From positions 1-34,294 of the forward strand of contig MICJ01000002.1 in the NCBI GenBank assembly GCA_001830835.1: DNA of 34,294 nucleotides. Reading direction: 5' to 3'. Of this stretch, positions 6,798-14,855 are shown one piece after another; the first letter of the stretch is position 1, and every line of letters starts with the position of its first letter. Source of the DNA: Syntrophobacterales bacterium GWC2_56_13. Lineage in GTDB: Bacteria; Desulfobacterota; Syntrophia; Syntrophales; UBA5619. Both the position numbers and the translations under genes were made by a program. The notes beneath the pieces are model-generated. The model was not told the DNA's origin, ran no database searches, and worked only from the letters and a program-made list of their open reading frames with translations.

Positions 6798-7652
6798 ATG
6801 AAGGAAAAGGAAGATCTACCGGCTGCGGGGAAGACAACCGAGCTGCCGATAGAGGCTGTCCAGGATCTGAAAGCCGCCCGGGAGGCCCGCGGACTCTCGC
6901 TTAAGGACGTCTTCCAGGCGACGCGCGTCAGTTTGGTCAACCTTGCGGCAGTGGAGAACGGGGCATTCGACCGACTGCCCCCCCCCGTCTATGCGAGAAA
7001 CTTCATCCGCAAGTACGCCCGTGCTGTCGGGGTTGACGAAAAGCCTTTTCTGAACCGCTATGAGAGGTATCTGGAAAGCCTGAAGCCGTGCAGCAAGGAG
7101 CCTGAGGTTCAGAAACCCTGGCCGGAAAATAACCGGCGTTACCCGTTCCTTTTTCTGTGCCTTGCCGCCGTGATCGTCGCCGGCATCCTGGTCTATGCAC
7201 TCTTTCTCTATGACCAGTCCGGAAAAACGATCCCGCCGGCCCCGTCCGTCACAGCGCCTCCGGAAGCACAGATTAATCCCGCACCAGCCCCGCTGCCTTC
7301 AACCCCTGAAACTCGCGCCCAGGCATCAACGGAAGGTTCCGTGCCCGCTGCAGCAGAAACAGCCGGCCGGCCGGCCTTGACTGCGGGGGGGAAGATGCAT
7401 CATCTCGTCATCGAAGCCCAAGAACTCACCTGGATCCGGATCACGGCAGACAGGGGCGCCTCCTACCAGGCCCTACTCAGGCCGGGGGACAGAATCGAGC
7501 GGACGGCCTCTGACCATTTTCAACTGGATATCGGAAATGCAGGGGGACTCCAACTCACTTATCAGGGAACTTCTCTGGGAAACCTGGGAAAGAGCGGCCA
7601 AGTCATCCACCTGCGCCTGCCGGAAAAGGCCGCGGAGGGGAAAACCTCCTGA
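6798..7652 (+). CDS. RodZ-like membrane protein with HTH domain
   Basis: A 284-residue inner-membrane protein with the RodZ architecture: a cytoplasmic XRE-type helix-turn-helix (about 20-92, LKAAREARGLSLKDVFQATR), a basic linker, one membrane segment (about 115-138, YPFLFLCLAAVIVAGILVYA), a proline/alanine-rich periplasmic linker, and a C-terminal DUF4115-type beta domain (LVIEAQELTWIRITAD onward). RodZ binds MreB and couples the cytoskeleton to wall synthesis; whether this one does so is inferred from architecture. The track's upstream start at 6609 has no ribosome-binding site. The ATG at 6798 has GGGA 11 nt before it, and a GTG at 6789 is an alternative. Confidence 0.82.
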   Translation: MKEKEDLPAAGKTTELPIEAVQDLKAAREARGLSLKDVFQATRVSLVNLAAVENGAFDRLPPPVYARNFIRKYARAVGVDEKPFLNRYERYLESLKPCSKEPEVQKPWPENNRRYPFLFLCLAAVIVAGILVYALFLYDQSGKTIPPAPSVTAPPEAQINPAPAPLPSTPETRAQASTEGSVPAAAETAGRPALTAGGKMHHLVIEAQELTWIRITADRGASYQALLRPGDRIERTASDHFQLDIGNAGGLQLTYQGTSLGNLGKSGQVIHLRLPEKAAEGKTS

Positions 7653-7657
7653 AAAGG

Positions 7658-7693
7658 AAGTCCAATGCGGAGAGAGGTCTTGGACTTTTTTTT
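7658..7693 (+). terminator. Rho-independent terminator after RodZ-like gene
   Basis: The perfect 8-bp inverted repeat AAGTCCAA (7658-7665) / TTGGACTT (7680-7687) runs straight into a tract of eight T residues. Confidence 0.88.
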
Positions 7694-7714
7694 CAAAGCC
7701 GCCAGAAGTAATGT

Positions 7715-7743
7715 TTGACAATGCCCGGCCGATGATCTAAGAT
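7715..7743 (+). promoter_or_regulatory. Promoter of tatA
   Basis: TTGACA (7715-7720), a 17-bp spacer and TAAGAT (7738-7743) lie between the upstream terminator and the tatA start, giving a predicted leader of about 30 nt. Confidence 0.7.
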
Positions 7744-7779
7744 GACAGCCAAGAAAATCCTGAAAGAAGGTATAAAACC

Positions 7780-7974
7780 ATGTTCGGAATAGGCATGCCT
7801 GAATTGCTGGTCATCCTGGTGATCATCCTGATCATCTTCGGCGCCGGCAAACTCCCCGAGATAGGGAGTGCGATCGGCCGGGGCATCAAGAACTTCAAGA
7901 AAGCCACCCATGAGCCGAACGAAATCGACGTCACGCCCACCGCCGAAAAGAAGTCCGATGAGAAGAAGCCCTGA
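7780..7974 (+). CDS. tatA: Sec-independent translocase subunit TatA
   Basis: A 64-residue TatA/E-type subunit, which forms the pore-like oligomer that moves folded twin-arginine proteins across the inner membrane. It has the short N-terminal membrane helix ([24 protein letters not shown], residues 6-29) with the conserved FG-x-x-KLPE hinge, then an amphipathic helix ([11 protein letters not shown]) and a charged tail. AAGG lies about 9 nt before the ATG. It is a single-gene unit with its own promoter; tatB and tatC are not in this window, so they must be elsewhere. It converges with ssb, the stops being only 7 bp apart. Confidence 0.93.
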   Translation: MFGIGMPELLVILVIILIIFGAGKLPEIGSAIGRGIKNFKKATHEPNEIDVTPTAEKKSDEKKP

Positions 7975-7981
7975 GCCCCCT

Positions 7982-8398
7982 TTAGAAGGGGACGTCATCC
8001 TCCGGCAAAGGCCCCTCCGCCCCGGGCTGCGGAAGCGGTGGTCCTTCCTGCCCTGAATCGGCTCCCTTCTGGCCCTTCGAGTCGAGCATCTGCATGTTGG
8101 ACGCAACGATCTCGGTGGTGTAGCGTTTGACCCCCTCCTTGTCATCCCAGGCTCTGGTCTGGATGCGGCCTTCCAGATAGACCAGCTTCCCCTTGTTCAG
8201 GTACCGGCCGCAAATCTCCGCCAGTTTCCCAAAGGTCACGATCCGGTGCCACTCGGTCTTCTGCACCTTCTCGCCGTTCTTATCCTTCCACTGTTCGTCC
8301 GTCGCTATCCGAAAATTGGTCACCATCGCACCGTCCGGCGTGTATCTCACCTCCGGATCGGCCCCCAGCCTGCCCACCAGGATCGCCTTGTTGATCAT
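7982..8398 (-). CDS. ssb: Single-stranded DNA-binding protein
   Basis: A 138-residue SSB that coats single-stranded DNA in replication, recombination and repair. The OB fold covers about residues 1-108 ([20 protein letters not shown] at the start, [21 protein letters not shown] in the middle). A glycine/proline/glutamine linker of about 25 residues follows, and the acidic tip PEDDVPF is the docking site for SSB partners. The length is somewhat shorter than E. coli SSB because of the short linker. AGGGGG precedes the ATG. It is divergent from lysS across a 188-bp region that holds promoters for both. Confidence 0.95.
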   Translation of the reverse strand: MINKAILVGRLGADPEVRYTPDGAMVTNFRIATDEQWKDKNGEKVQKTEWHRIVTFGKLAEICGRYLNKGKLVYLEGRIQTRAWDDKEGVKRYTTEIVASNMQMLDSKGQKGADSGQEGPPLPQPGAEGPLPEDDVPF

Positions 8399-8434
8399 GC
8401 CCTACCCCCTTTCCCGAAACTTCAATGATAGCCG

Positions 8435-8463
8435 ATCATACACAACTTGCTCCCTGGCCGCAA
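8435..8463 (-). promoter_or_regulatory. Candidate ssb promoter with overlapping inverted repeat
   Basis: On the minus strand TTGCGG (8463-8458) and TATGAT (8440-8435) have a 17-bp spacer. The -10 overlaps the inverted repeat ATGAT-CGGCT-ATCAT, which extends to about 8425 and could be an operator. Confidence 0.5.
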
Positions 8464-8518
8464 TGTGAAAATTGGCGGACCAGCCATCCCCGTTTTACCC
8501 TGCAACTCTAATTCATGC

Positions 8519-8548
8519 TTGACTAATACTGGAAAAAAATATAGTCAA
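8519..8548 (+). promoter_or_regulatory. Candidate lysS promoter / symmetric inverted repeat
   Basis: TTGACT (8519-8524) with TATAGT (8540-8545) at a short 15-bp spacing lies about 60 nt before lysS. The site is also a perfect inverted repeat, TTGACTA (8519-8525) and TAGTCAA (8542-8548), with 16 nt between the arms. The reverse strand therefore carries the same TTGACT, facing ssb. Confidence 0.45.
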
Positions 8549-8586
8549 ATTCACTCTATATTGAAACTGAACGGGGCAGCGCATCT

Positions 8587-10113
8587 ATGGAAGAAAGTGA
8601 ACTACTGAAAAAACGCAGGGAAAAGATCGAATCCCTGAAGGCAGACGGGATCGACCTCTACCCCAACGACGTCCGCGTCGGTGAGACGACGGCCGCGATC
8701 AGCGCGCGGTTCGGACAGACGGACCCCGAGGCGCTGGAAAAGGTGACGGAACGCTTCACCCTCGCGGGACGGCTGATGGCAGTCCGGGACTTCGGCAAGG
8801 CCGCCTTCATCACCATCCAGGACCGCAAGGGCCGGCTCCAGGCCTTCCTCCGCAAAAACCAGCTGGGGGAGAAGGCCTTTTCGCTTTTCAAGAAACTCGA
8901 CATCGGCGACATTGTCTGGATCGCCGGGCGGGTCTTCAAAACAAAAACGGGTGAACTGACCATTGACGCGGAGGAGAACGGCCTGCGTCTGCTTTCCAAA
9001 TCGCTCCGCCCCCTGCCGGAAAAGTGGCACGGCCTCACGGACATCGAGATCCGCTACCGACAGCGCCATCTCGACATGATCGTCAATCCCGAGGTCCGGC
9101 AGGTCTTCCACAAGCGGAGCCGGATCATCAGCCTCATCCGCCGCTTCATGGAGGAGCGGGACTTTCTCGAGGTGGAGACCCCGATGATGCAGCCCAAGGC
9201 CGGCGGCGCCGTCGCCCGTCCCTTCAAGACCTCTCATAACGCCCTGGGAATGAACCTCTTTCTCAGGATCGCACCCGAGCTCTACCTCAAGCGGCTAATC
9301 ACCGGAGGAATGGAGCGGGTCTTCGAGATCAACCGGAACTTCCGGAACGAGGGGATCTCCACCTTCCACAACCCCGAGTTCACGATGATGGAGTTCTACC
9401 AGGCCTATGCGACTTATGAAGACCTGATGGCCATGACGGAGGAGCTCCTCGCCTCCGTTGGCCGGGATCTTTTCGGTTCGCTCCGGTTCAGCTACCAACG
9501 TCAGGAGATCGACCTGACACCCCCCTGGCGGCGGGTCACGGTCCGAGATGCCGTCGTGGAGATCGGCGGCGTCGAGGCGGCAGTTCTCGACGATCATGCC
9601 AAAATGGCTGACCACGCCCGGAAGCTGGGGATAGAGGTGAAAGAAAGCGACCCCCCCGGCAAGGTGCTGATGGCCGTCTTCGACGAAACGGTGGAGATGA
9701 ACCTGGTCCAGCCGACTTTCGTCACCCATTACCCCGTGGACGTCTCGCCCCTCTCCCGGCGAAACGCGGCCGACCCCTCGCTGGCCGACCGCTTCGAGCT
9801 CTATATCTGCGGAAAGGAGATCGCCAACGCCTTCTCCGAGCTCAACGACCCCGTCGATCAGCGCCAGCGTTTTGAGATGCAGCTCAGGGAAAGGGAGGCC
9901 GGCAATCTGGAGGCCCATGAGATGGATGAGGACTACATCGGCGCCCTCGAGTACGGGATGCCGCCAACGGCGGGGGAAGGGATCGGAATCGACCGGCTCG
10001 TCATGCTCTTCACCGACTCCGCGTCAATCCGGGACGTGATCCTCTTCCCGCTCCTCCGGAAGCGGGAAGGCGCCCGGGATGAATCAACAACCGCGGTGGA
10101 AAATGATCAATGA
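8587..10113 (+). CDS. lysS: Lysyl-tRNA synthetase, class II
   Basis: This enzyme charges tRNA-Lys with lysine in the cytoplasm. The 508-residue length is standard. The N-terminal OB fold (about 57-150, FTLAGRLMAVRDFGKAAFIT) binds the anticodon. The class II catalytic core carries motif 2 in FEINRNFRNEGISTFHNPEF and motif 3 in GIGIDRLVMLFTDS, with APELYLKRL between motif 1 and motif 2. The ATG at 8587 follows GGGGCAGCGCATCT, a modest ribosome-binding site. The last codons overlap the lolC/E start, so the synthetase is translationally linked to the outer-membrane genes that follow. The lysS-lolC adjacency is, as I recall, common in deltaproteobacteria. Confidence 0.98.
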   Translation: MEESELLKKRREKIESLKADGIDLYPNDVRVGETTAAISARFGQTDPEALEKVTERFTLAGRLMAVRDFGKAAFITIQDRKGRLQAFLRKNQLGEKAFSLFKKLDIGDIVWIAGRVFKTKTGELTIDAEENGLRLLSKSLRPLPEKWHGLTDIEIRYRQRHLDMIVNPEVRQVFHKRSRIISLIRRFMEERDFLEVETPMMQPKAGGAVARPFKTSHNALGMNLFLRIAPELYLKRLITGGMERVFEINRNFRNEGISTFHNPEFTMMEFYQAYATYEDLMAMTEELLASVGRDLFGSLRFSYQRQEIDLTPPWRRVTVRDAVVEIGGVEAAVLDDHAKMADHARKLGIEVKESDPPGKVLMAVFDETVEMNLVQPTFVTHYPVDVSPLSRRNAADPSLADRFELYICGKEIANAFSELNDPVDQRQRFEMQLREREAGNLEAHEMDEDYIGALEYGMPPTAGEGIGIDRLVMLFTDSASIRDVILFPLLRKREGARDESTTAVENDQ

Positions 10114-11390
10114 TGTCCTATGAATTCTTCATAAGCCTGCGCTACCTGAGGGCGAAACGGAAACAGGTGTTCGTTTCCATCATCACCTTCATCTCGGTTG
10201 CCGGGATCTTCCTGGGAGTCGCGGCCCTGATTATCGTCATCGCCGTGATGAACGGCTTTGAAAACGATCTGCGCAACAAGATCCTGGGGATCAATTCCCA
10301 CATCATCCTCATGGAATACAGCGGCGCGATGCGGAATCATCCCCGGGTCATGCAGGAGATCTCCGGCGTCCCCGGCGTCGTCGCTGCAACCCCTTTCATC
10401 TACAGCCAGGCAATGCTGAAAAACGGCAGCAACGTGAGCGGCATCGTGCTCAGGGGTCTCTCCGCAAAGGACGCCCCGAAGGTGATTAACCTGGGAAAGA
10501 TCAGCGAGGGAAAACTCGACTATCTGAAGGAGGGGGAACAGAGGATCCCCGGGCTGAAGCCGGAGTTAGCCGGACTCCCCGGGATCCTCATCGGCCGCGA
10601 ATTGGCAAAGAATCTGGGGGTGTTCCTCTTCGAAACGGTTCACGTCGTCTCCCCCGCCGGGGTCTCCACGCCGATGGGGATGGTCCCCCGGATGAAGCCA
10701 TTTGTCGTGGTCGGCATCTTCGAGTCCGGCTTCTATGAATACGACTCGACACTTGCCTACATCTCCCTTAAGAACTGCCAGGAATTCCTGAATATGGGCG
10801 ACACGGTGACCGGGATCGAGATCCGTGTCGATGACATCTACAAGGCCGACCGGATCGCCAAGGCGATCGAAAAGAAGCTGGGCTACCCCTATTGGGGCCG
10901 GAACTGGATGGAGATGAACAGGAACCTCTTCTCGGCGCTGAAACTGGAGAAGCGGGTGATGTTCATCATCCTTTCCCTGATAGTCCTGGTCGCGGCATTC
11001 AACATCATCAGCGCGCTGATCATGATCGTCATGGAAAAAAACAAGGACATCGCCATCCTCAAAACGATGGGCGCGACAAGAGACGGCATCATGAAGATTT
11101 TCATCTTTCAGGGGCTCGTCGTGGGGGCGATCGGCACCTTCTTCGGCTGTCTCGCTGGGCTCGCCGTTGCCTTCAATTTGGAGTCTCTCTCCCGCTTCGT
11201 GGAGAAACTCTTCGGCTTCAAGATCCTTCCCGGCGACGTCTATTACTTAAACGAGCTCCCCTCGCAGGTCAACTACGGCGACGTGGGGATCATCATCTTA
11301 GGAACGATGCTGATCAGCTTTCTCGCGACGATTTATCCCTCTTGGCGGGCCTCCCGCCTTGACCCGGCGGAGGCGCTGCGCTATGAATGA
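10110..11390 (+). CDS. Lipoprotein-releasing ABC transporter permease LolC/LolE
   Basis: The inner-membrane subunit of the Lol transporter, which extracts outer-membrane-destined lipoproteins and passes them to LolA. It is 426 residues with the FtsX/LolC architecture: one N-terminal membrane helix (about 20-45, VSIITFISVAGIFLGVAALIIVIAVMNGF), a large periplasmic domain, and three C-terminal helices from about residue 285 (VMFIILSLIVLVAAFNIISAL). The motif ending SWRASRLDPAEALRYE is diagnostic. Only one permease gene is present, so it may act as a homodimer (LolF-like) or a second permease may lie elsewhere. Its ATG overlaps the lysS stop. lolD follows after a 76-bp repeat-bearing gap. Confidence 0.93.
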   Translation: MMSYEFFISLRYLRAKRKQVFVSIITFISVAGIFLGVAALIIVIAVMNGFENDLRNKILGINSHIILMEYSGAMRNHPRVMQEISGVPGVVAATPFIYSQAMLKNGSNVSGIVLRGLSAKDAPKVINLGKISEGKLDYLKEGEQRIPGLKPELAGLPGILIGRELAKNLGVFLFETVHVVSPAGVSTPMGMVPRMKPFVVVGIFESGFYEYDSTLAYISLKNCQEFLNMGDTVTGIEIRVDDIYKADRIAKAIEKKLGYPYWGRNWMEMNRNLFSALKLEKRVMFIILSLIVLVAAFNIISALIMIVMEKNKDIAILKTMGATRDGIMKIFIFQGLVVGAIGTFFGCLAGLAVAFNLESLSRFVEKLFGFKILPGDVYYLNELPSQVNYGDVGIIILGTMLISFLATIYPSWRASRLDPAEALRYE

Positions 11391-11400
11391 GGAGAAAGGG

Positions 11401-11457
11401 GTAAGGGGTGAGGAGTGAGGAGGTTTTAACGCCTCACGCCTAACGCCTCACGCCTCT
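11401..11457. repeat. Complementary heptanucleotide repeat runs
   Basis: The lolC/E-lolD gap holds two opposed heptamer arrays. The left array is GTAAGGG, GTGAGGA, GTGAGGA (11401-11421); the right is ACGCCTC, ACGCCTA, ACGCCTC, ACGCCTC (11429-11456). The right array read in reverse complement gives GTGAGGC units, so the two halves can pair into a long imperfect hairpin around TTTTA. The right arm abuts the lolD start and leaves no visible Shine-Dalgarno sequence there. Confidence 0.85.
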
Positions 11458-11466
11458 CATTATTTT

Positions 11467-12138
11467 ATGATACAGGTCAAGAACCTCTACAAGACATTCA
11501 TCAAGGACGGGCAGAAGATCGAGGTCCTCAAGGGGCTCAATCTCGGCATCGCCGATGGGGAATCCCTGGCGGTCGTGGGGGTTTCCGGGGCCGGGAAGAG
11601 CACGCTGATCCATATCCTGGGCGCCATCGACCGTCCGACGTCAGGCGCTGTGCTCTTCGACGGGGCCGACGTCTACACCTGGCCAGAACAGAAGCTGGCC
11701 GCCTTCCGGAACCGGAAGATCGGCTTCGTCTTCCAGTTTCATCACCTGCTGCCCGAGTTCAGCAGCCTGGAGAACACCATGATGCCCGCCCTGATCCAGC
11801 GGGTCCCGCAAGCGGAGGCAAAACGGCGGGCCGTGGCTATCCTGAACGAGGTGGGGCTGGGCGCACGAATCACCCACAAACCCGGCGAGCTCTCCGGGGG
11901 GGAACAGCAGCGGGTCGCCGTCGCCAGGGCGCTCATCCTGGAGCCGGAGGTCCTCCTCGCGGATGAACCTACAGGAAACCTTGACACGGAAACCGGAATA
12001 AAGATAGAAGACATCTTAATTGCTTTGAATCAACATAGGCGGATCACGCTGATCGTGGTCACGCACAACCAATCACTTGCAGACCGGATGACTCATCAAA
12101 TCGGTCTGCGTGACGGAAGGATATACACCCGTGAATAG
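11467..12138 (+). CDS. lolD: Lipoprotein-releasing ABC transporter ATPase LolD
   Basis: The cytoplasmic ATPase subunit that powers lipoprotein release together with the preceding permease. It is 223 residues, with Walker A GVSGAGKST (38-46), Q-loop near FQFHHLLPEFSSLEN, the ABC signature LSGGEQQRVAVARAL, Walker B VLLADEPTGNLD and the switch histidine in VVTHNQSLA. The FQFHHLLPEFSALEN-type sequence is characteristic of LolD in the MacB/LolD group. The ATG at 11467 has no clear ribosome-binding site because the heptamer repeat occupies the upstream region, so expression may rely on ribosomes from lolC/E. Its end overlaps the GTG start of bamA. Confidence 0.95.
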   Translation: MIQVKNLYKTFIKDGQKIEVLKGLNLGIADGESLAVVGVSGAGKSTLIHILGAIDRPTSGAVLFDGADVYTWPEQKLAAFRNRKIGFVFQFHHLLPEFSSLENTMMPALIQRVPQAEAKRRAVAILNEVGLGARITHKPGELSGGEQQRVAVARALILEPEVLLADEPTGNLDTETGIKIEDILIALNQHRRITLIVVTHNQSLADRMTHQIGLRDGRIYTRE

Positions 12139-14782
12139 AAAGCTGTTTTTTGCAGGCATCGCGACATTTCTGGCCATGATTCTCTTCTGGCCGGCTCCGG
12201 GAACAGCGGCAGAAAACATCAAAAAGGTAGCGATCTTCCCCTTTGAGGTTTACAGCAACATTCCCGGAAGCGCCGCCGATCTCCGGGAAACCGTTTACCG
12301 GGGTATCGCCACAGAACTTCTGAAATCGAAAAATGTCCGGCTTGTCGAGAGGGAAACGATCACCGCCGCCACCGAAGGAAAGCGCCTCGACGACGCAGTC
12401 GTTCTCGAAGTGGGAAGGAAAACGGACGCCTTCTACACCATCACGGGCAGCATCTCCGAATTCGGGGACCGGATCAGCGTGGATGTTCGTCTGATCGATA
12501 TCCGCGACGTGAAATTAATGCCGGGGGTCTTCGTTCAGGGCCGGGGCCGGGAGAACCTGGACGCCATTCTGGCCCAGCTCCGGATGGACATCATGAACAG
12601 GATCGCCGCCGAGCAGCGGATCGCCCGCGTCGAATTCAAGGGCAACCGCAAGATAGAGAACAGCGCCATCAGCCATGTACTGAAGAGTGCGCCGGGGAAC
12701 ATCTTTACCGACGCGGACCTTTCCGACGACATCAAGGGCATCTTCAGGATGGGGTATTTCGACGACGTCACAGCGGAGCTGACGGACGCCCCCGAGGGAA
12801 AGGTGATCACCTTCACCGTGGTGGAGAAACCCATGATCACGGAAATCCGGATCAAGGGAAACAAGGCCCTCAAAAAGGACGACATCGAGAGCGTCATGAC
12901 CGTCCGGAGCCGGCAGACCGTAAACCCCGAGAAACTCAAGTCCGACATGGAAAAGATCAAGGACCTCTTTGACAGCAAGGGGTTCTACAATGCCGAGATC
13001 CGCTACGACATCGCGAAGGAGGGCGAGCGGGACGTCAGCATCATCGTCAGCATCGACGAACATGAAAAGCTCTACATCCGGAACATCACGTTCGAAGGCA
13101 ACCGGACCTTCACGACAAAGGAACTCAAGAACATGATGACCACGAACGAATGGGGGATCTTCCACTTCTTCAGCGATTCCGGCCTCCTAAAGAAGGATCA
13201 GCTCAAGCAGGACGTGGGCAAGATCAATGCCTTTTATCTGAACAACGGTTTCATAAACGCCCAGGTCGGCGAGCCGGAGATCACCCATGACCTGGACGGG
13301 ATAACCGTCAAGATCCCCGTCTCGGAGGGGAAACAGTTTCGCGTGGGCAAGGTGACGATCGCAGGCGACGAACTCAAAACCTCCCGGACAGACCTGCTGG
13401 CGAAACTTCAGATCGCCAAGAAGGACTTCTACGACCGCGAAGCGGTCATGAAGGACATGGATGTCCTGACGCAGGCCTGCAACGACGAGGGCTACGCGAA
13501 TGCCGACGTCGTTCCCCGCACCGAACCCCAGGAGAAAACCCAGACCGTCGACGTTACTTATGAAATATCAAAGGCGAAGCTGGTCTATTTCAACCGGATC
13601 AACGTCACCGGCAACACCAAGACGCGCGACAAGGTCATCCGCCGGGAGCTCTCCGTAGTCGAAGGGGATCTCTACAGCCGGACCAAGCTCAAGAAAAGCT
13701 ACATGGCTCTGAACCGGCTGCGCTACTTTGAGGAGATCGACTTTCAGGCCGAAAAGGGCCCCGACGAAACCCTGACTGACGTGAACATCCGCGTCAAGGA
13801 GAAGCCGACGGGGATCTTCAGCATCGGCGCCGGATACAGCGCCCTGGACCATGCCATCGTTTCGGCCCAGGTCTCCGAGCAGAACCTCTTCGGCCGGGGG
13901 CAGACCCTGAGCTTCAAGGCGAGCCTCGGCTCCCGCTCCACCCTCTACGACGTTTCCTTCACCGAGCCCTGGCTCTTCGGCATGCCCCTCTGGAGCAAGT
14001 TCGATCTCTGGAACCTCTATCGGGAATACGACTCCTACAACCTGGACTCCAAGGGATTCGGCGCGACCTTCGGCTACCCCCTCTGGCCGTACGTCACCGC
14101 CTATGTCGGCTACCGGTTGGCGATCGACAACGTGAAGGACATCCAGGATACGGCCTCCTTTTACATCAAAAAGCAGGCAGGGGAAACGACGAGCAGCGGC
14201 GTCACCGTCAATCTGACCCGGGACTCGACGGACGATGCGATATTTCCTTCCACGGGGTCGAAGAATAGCGCCTCGGTGGAATATACCGGTGGCCCGTTCC
14301 TGGGCAACGTCAGCTACACCCGGTACGGGGTGAGCTCGGCCTGGTTCTTCCCACTGCCCCTGGATACGGTCTTCGGCATCCGCGGTCGGATGGGCGCCAT
14401 GAAGGGCAACGAAGGGAAGGAGGTGCCGATCTTCGAGAGGTACTACCTCGGGGGGATCAACTCCCTCCGCGGACTGAGGCAAGTGGGGCCGAAAGATCCC
14501 GTTACGGGAGATGTCATCGGCGGTCTTACAATGCTGAACTTCAATGCCGAGTATATCTTCCCGCTGATCAAGAACGCCGGGATGAAGGCGCTTGTTTTCT
14601 TCGACACCGGCAATGCCTGGGAGAGCGGTTATCACCTGGGCGATATGAGGAGGACGGCGGGGGTCGGCATCCGGTGGTATTCGCCCATCGGCCCGCTCCG
14701 TCTGGAATGGGGATATGTCCTCGACAGGAAGGAAGATGAATCCCCCAGCCGGTGGGAATTCACGATCGGGATGTTCATGTAG
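12131..14782 (+). CDS. bamA: Outer membrane assembly factor BamA with extra N-terminal domain
   Basis: The central outer-membrane protein that folds beta-barrel proteins. I start it at the GTG at 12131, which has AAGGA upstream and begins a signal peptide (NRKLFFAGIATFLAMILFW, cut after GTAA); the ATG at 12110 would add seven residues inside lolD. The protein is 883 residues, longer than typical BamA (about 800). Residues about 28-160 form an additional domain (KKVAIFPFEVYSN to the NRIAAEQR helix) resembling TolB-N or FlgO/CsgG-like folds. Five POTRA domains follow, each opening with a V-x-G-N/D-type strand (VEFKGNRKI, IRIKGNKAL, ITFEGNRTF, VTIAGDELK, INVTGNTKT). The barrel contains LRGLRQVGP, the conserved lid-locking motif region. 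It ends FTIGMFM, so the last residue is Met rather than the usual aromatic. Confidence 0.96.
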   Translation: MNRKLFFAGIATFLAMILFWPAPGTAAENIKKVAIFPFEVYSNIPGSAADLRETVYRGIATELLKSKNVRLVERETITAATEGKRLDDAVVLEVGRKTDAFYTITGSISEFGDRISVDVRLIDIRDVKLMPGVFVQGRGRENLDAILAQLRMDIMNRIAAEQRIARVEFKGNRKIENSAISHVLKSAPGNIFTDADLSDDIKGIFRMGYFDDVTAELTDAPEGKVITFTVVEKPMITEIRIKGNKALKKDDIESVMTVRSRQTVNPEKLKSDMEKIKDLFDSKGFYNAEIRYDIAKEGERDVSIIVSIDEHEKLYIRNITFEGNRTFTTKELKNMMTTNEWGIFHFFSDSGLLKKDQLKQDVGKINAFYLNNGFINAQVGEPEITHDLDGITVKIPVSEGKQFRVGKVTIAGDELKTSRTDLLAKLQIAKKDFYDREAVMKDMDVLTQACNDEGYANADVVPRTEPQEKTQTVDVTYEISKAKLVYFNRINVTGNTKTRDKVIRRELSVVEGDLYSRTKLKKSYMALNRLRYFEEIDFQAEKGPDETLTDVNIRVKEKPTGIFSIGAGYSALDHAIVSAQVSEQNLFGRGQTLSFKASLGSRSTLYDVSFTEPWLFGMPLWSKFDLWNLYREYDSYNLDSKGFGATFGYPLWPYVTAYVGYRLAIDNVKDIQDTASFYIKKQAGETTSSGVTVNLTRDSTDDAIFPSTGSKNSASVEYTGGPFLGNVSYTRYGVSSAWFFPLPLDTVFGIRGRMGAMKGNEGKEVPIFERYYLGGINSLRGLRQVGPKDPVTGDVIGGLTMLNFNAEYIFPLIKNAGMKALVFFDTGNAWESGYHLGDMRRTAGVGIRWYSPIGPLRLEWGYVLDRKEDESPSRWEFTIGMFM

Positions 14783-14855
14783 GGAAAGACGGAAGGCCCC
14801 GCGGTTTTCTGTCTGTTACGAAAATACTTAAATGGTTACGGAAAGGGATGGATTG

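Noticed and set aside
7977-7991. Hairpin CCCCTT-TAG-AAGGGG between tatA and ssb
   Set aside because: The stem is short, the loop is 3 nt and there is no T-run on either strand, so I do not call a terminator.
11401-11457. CRISPR-like array
   Set aside because: Heptamer units are far too short, have no spacers, and no cas genes are present.
13568-14635. 355-residue minus-strand ORF inside bamA
   Set aside because: Antisense shadow of the BamA barrel region with a low-complexity acidic composition.
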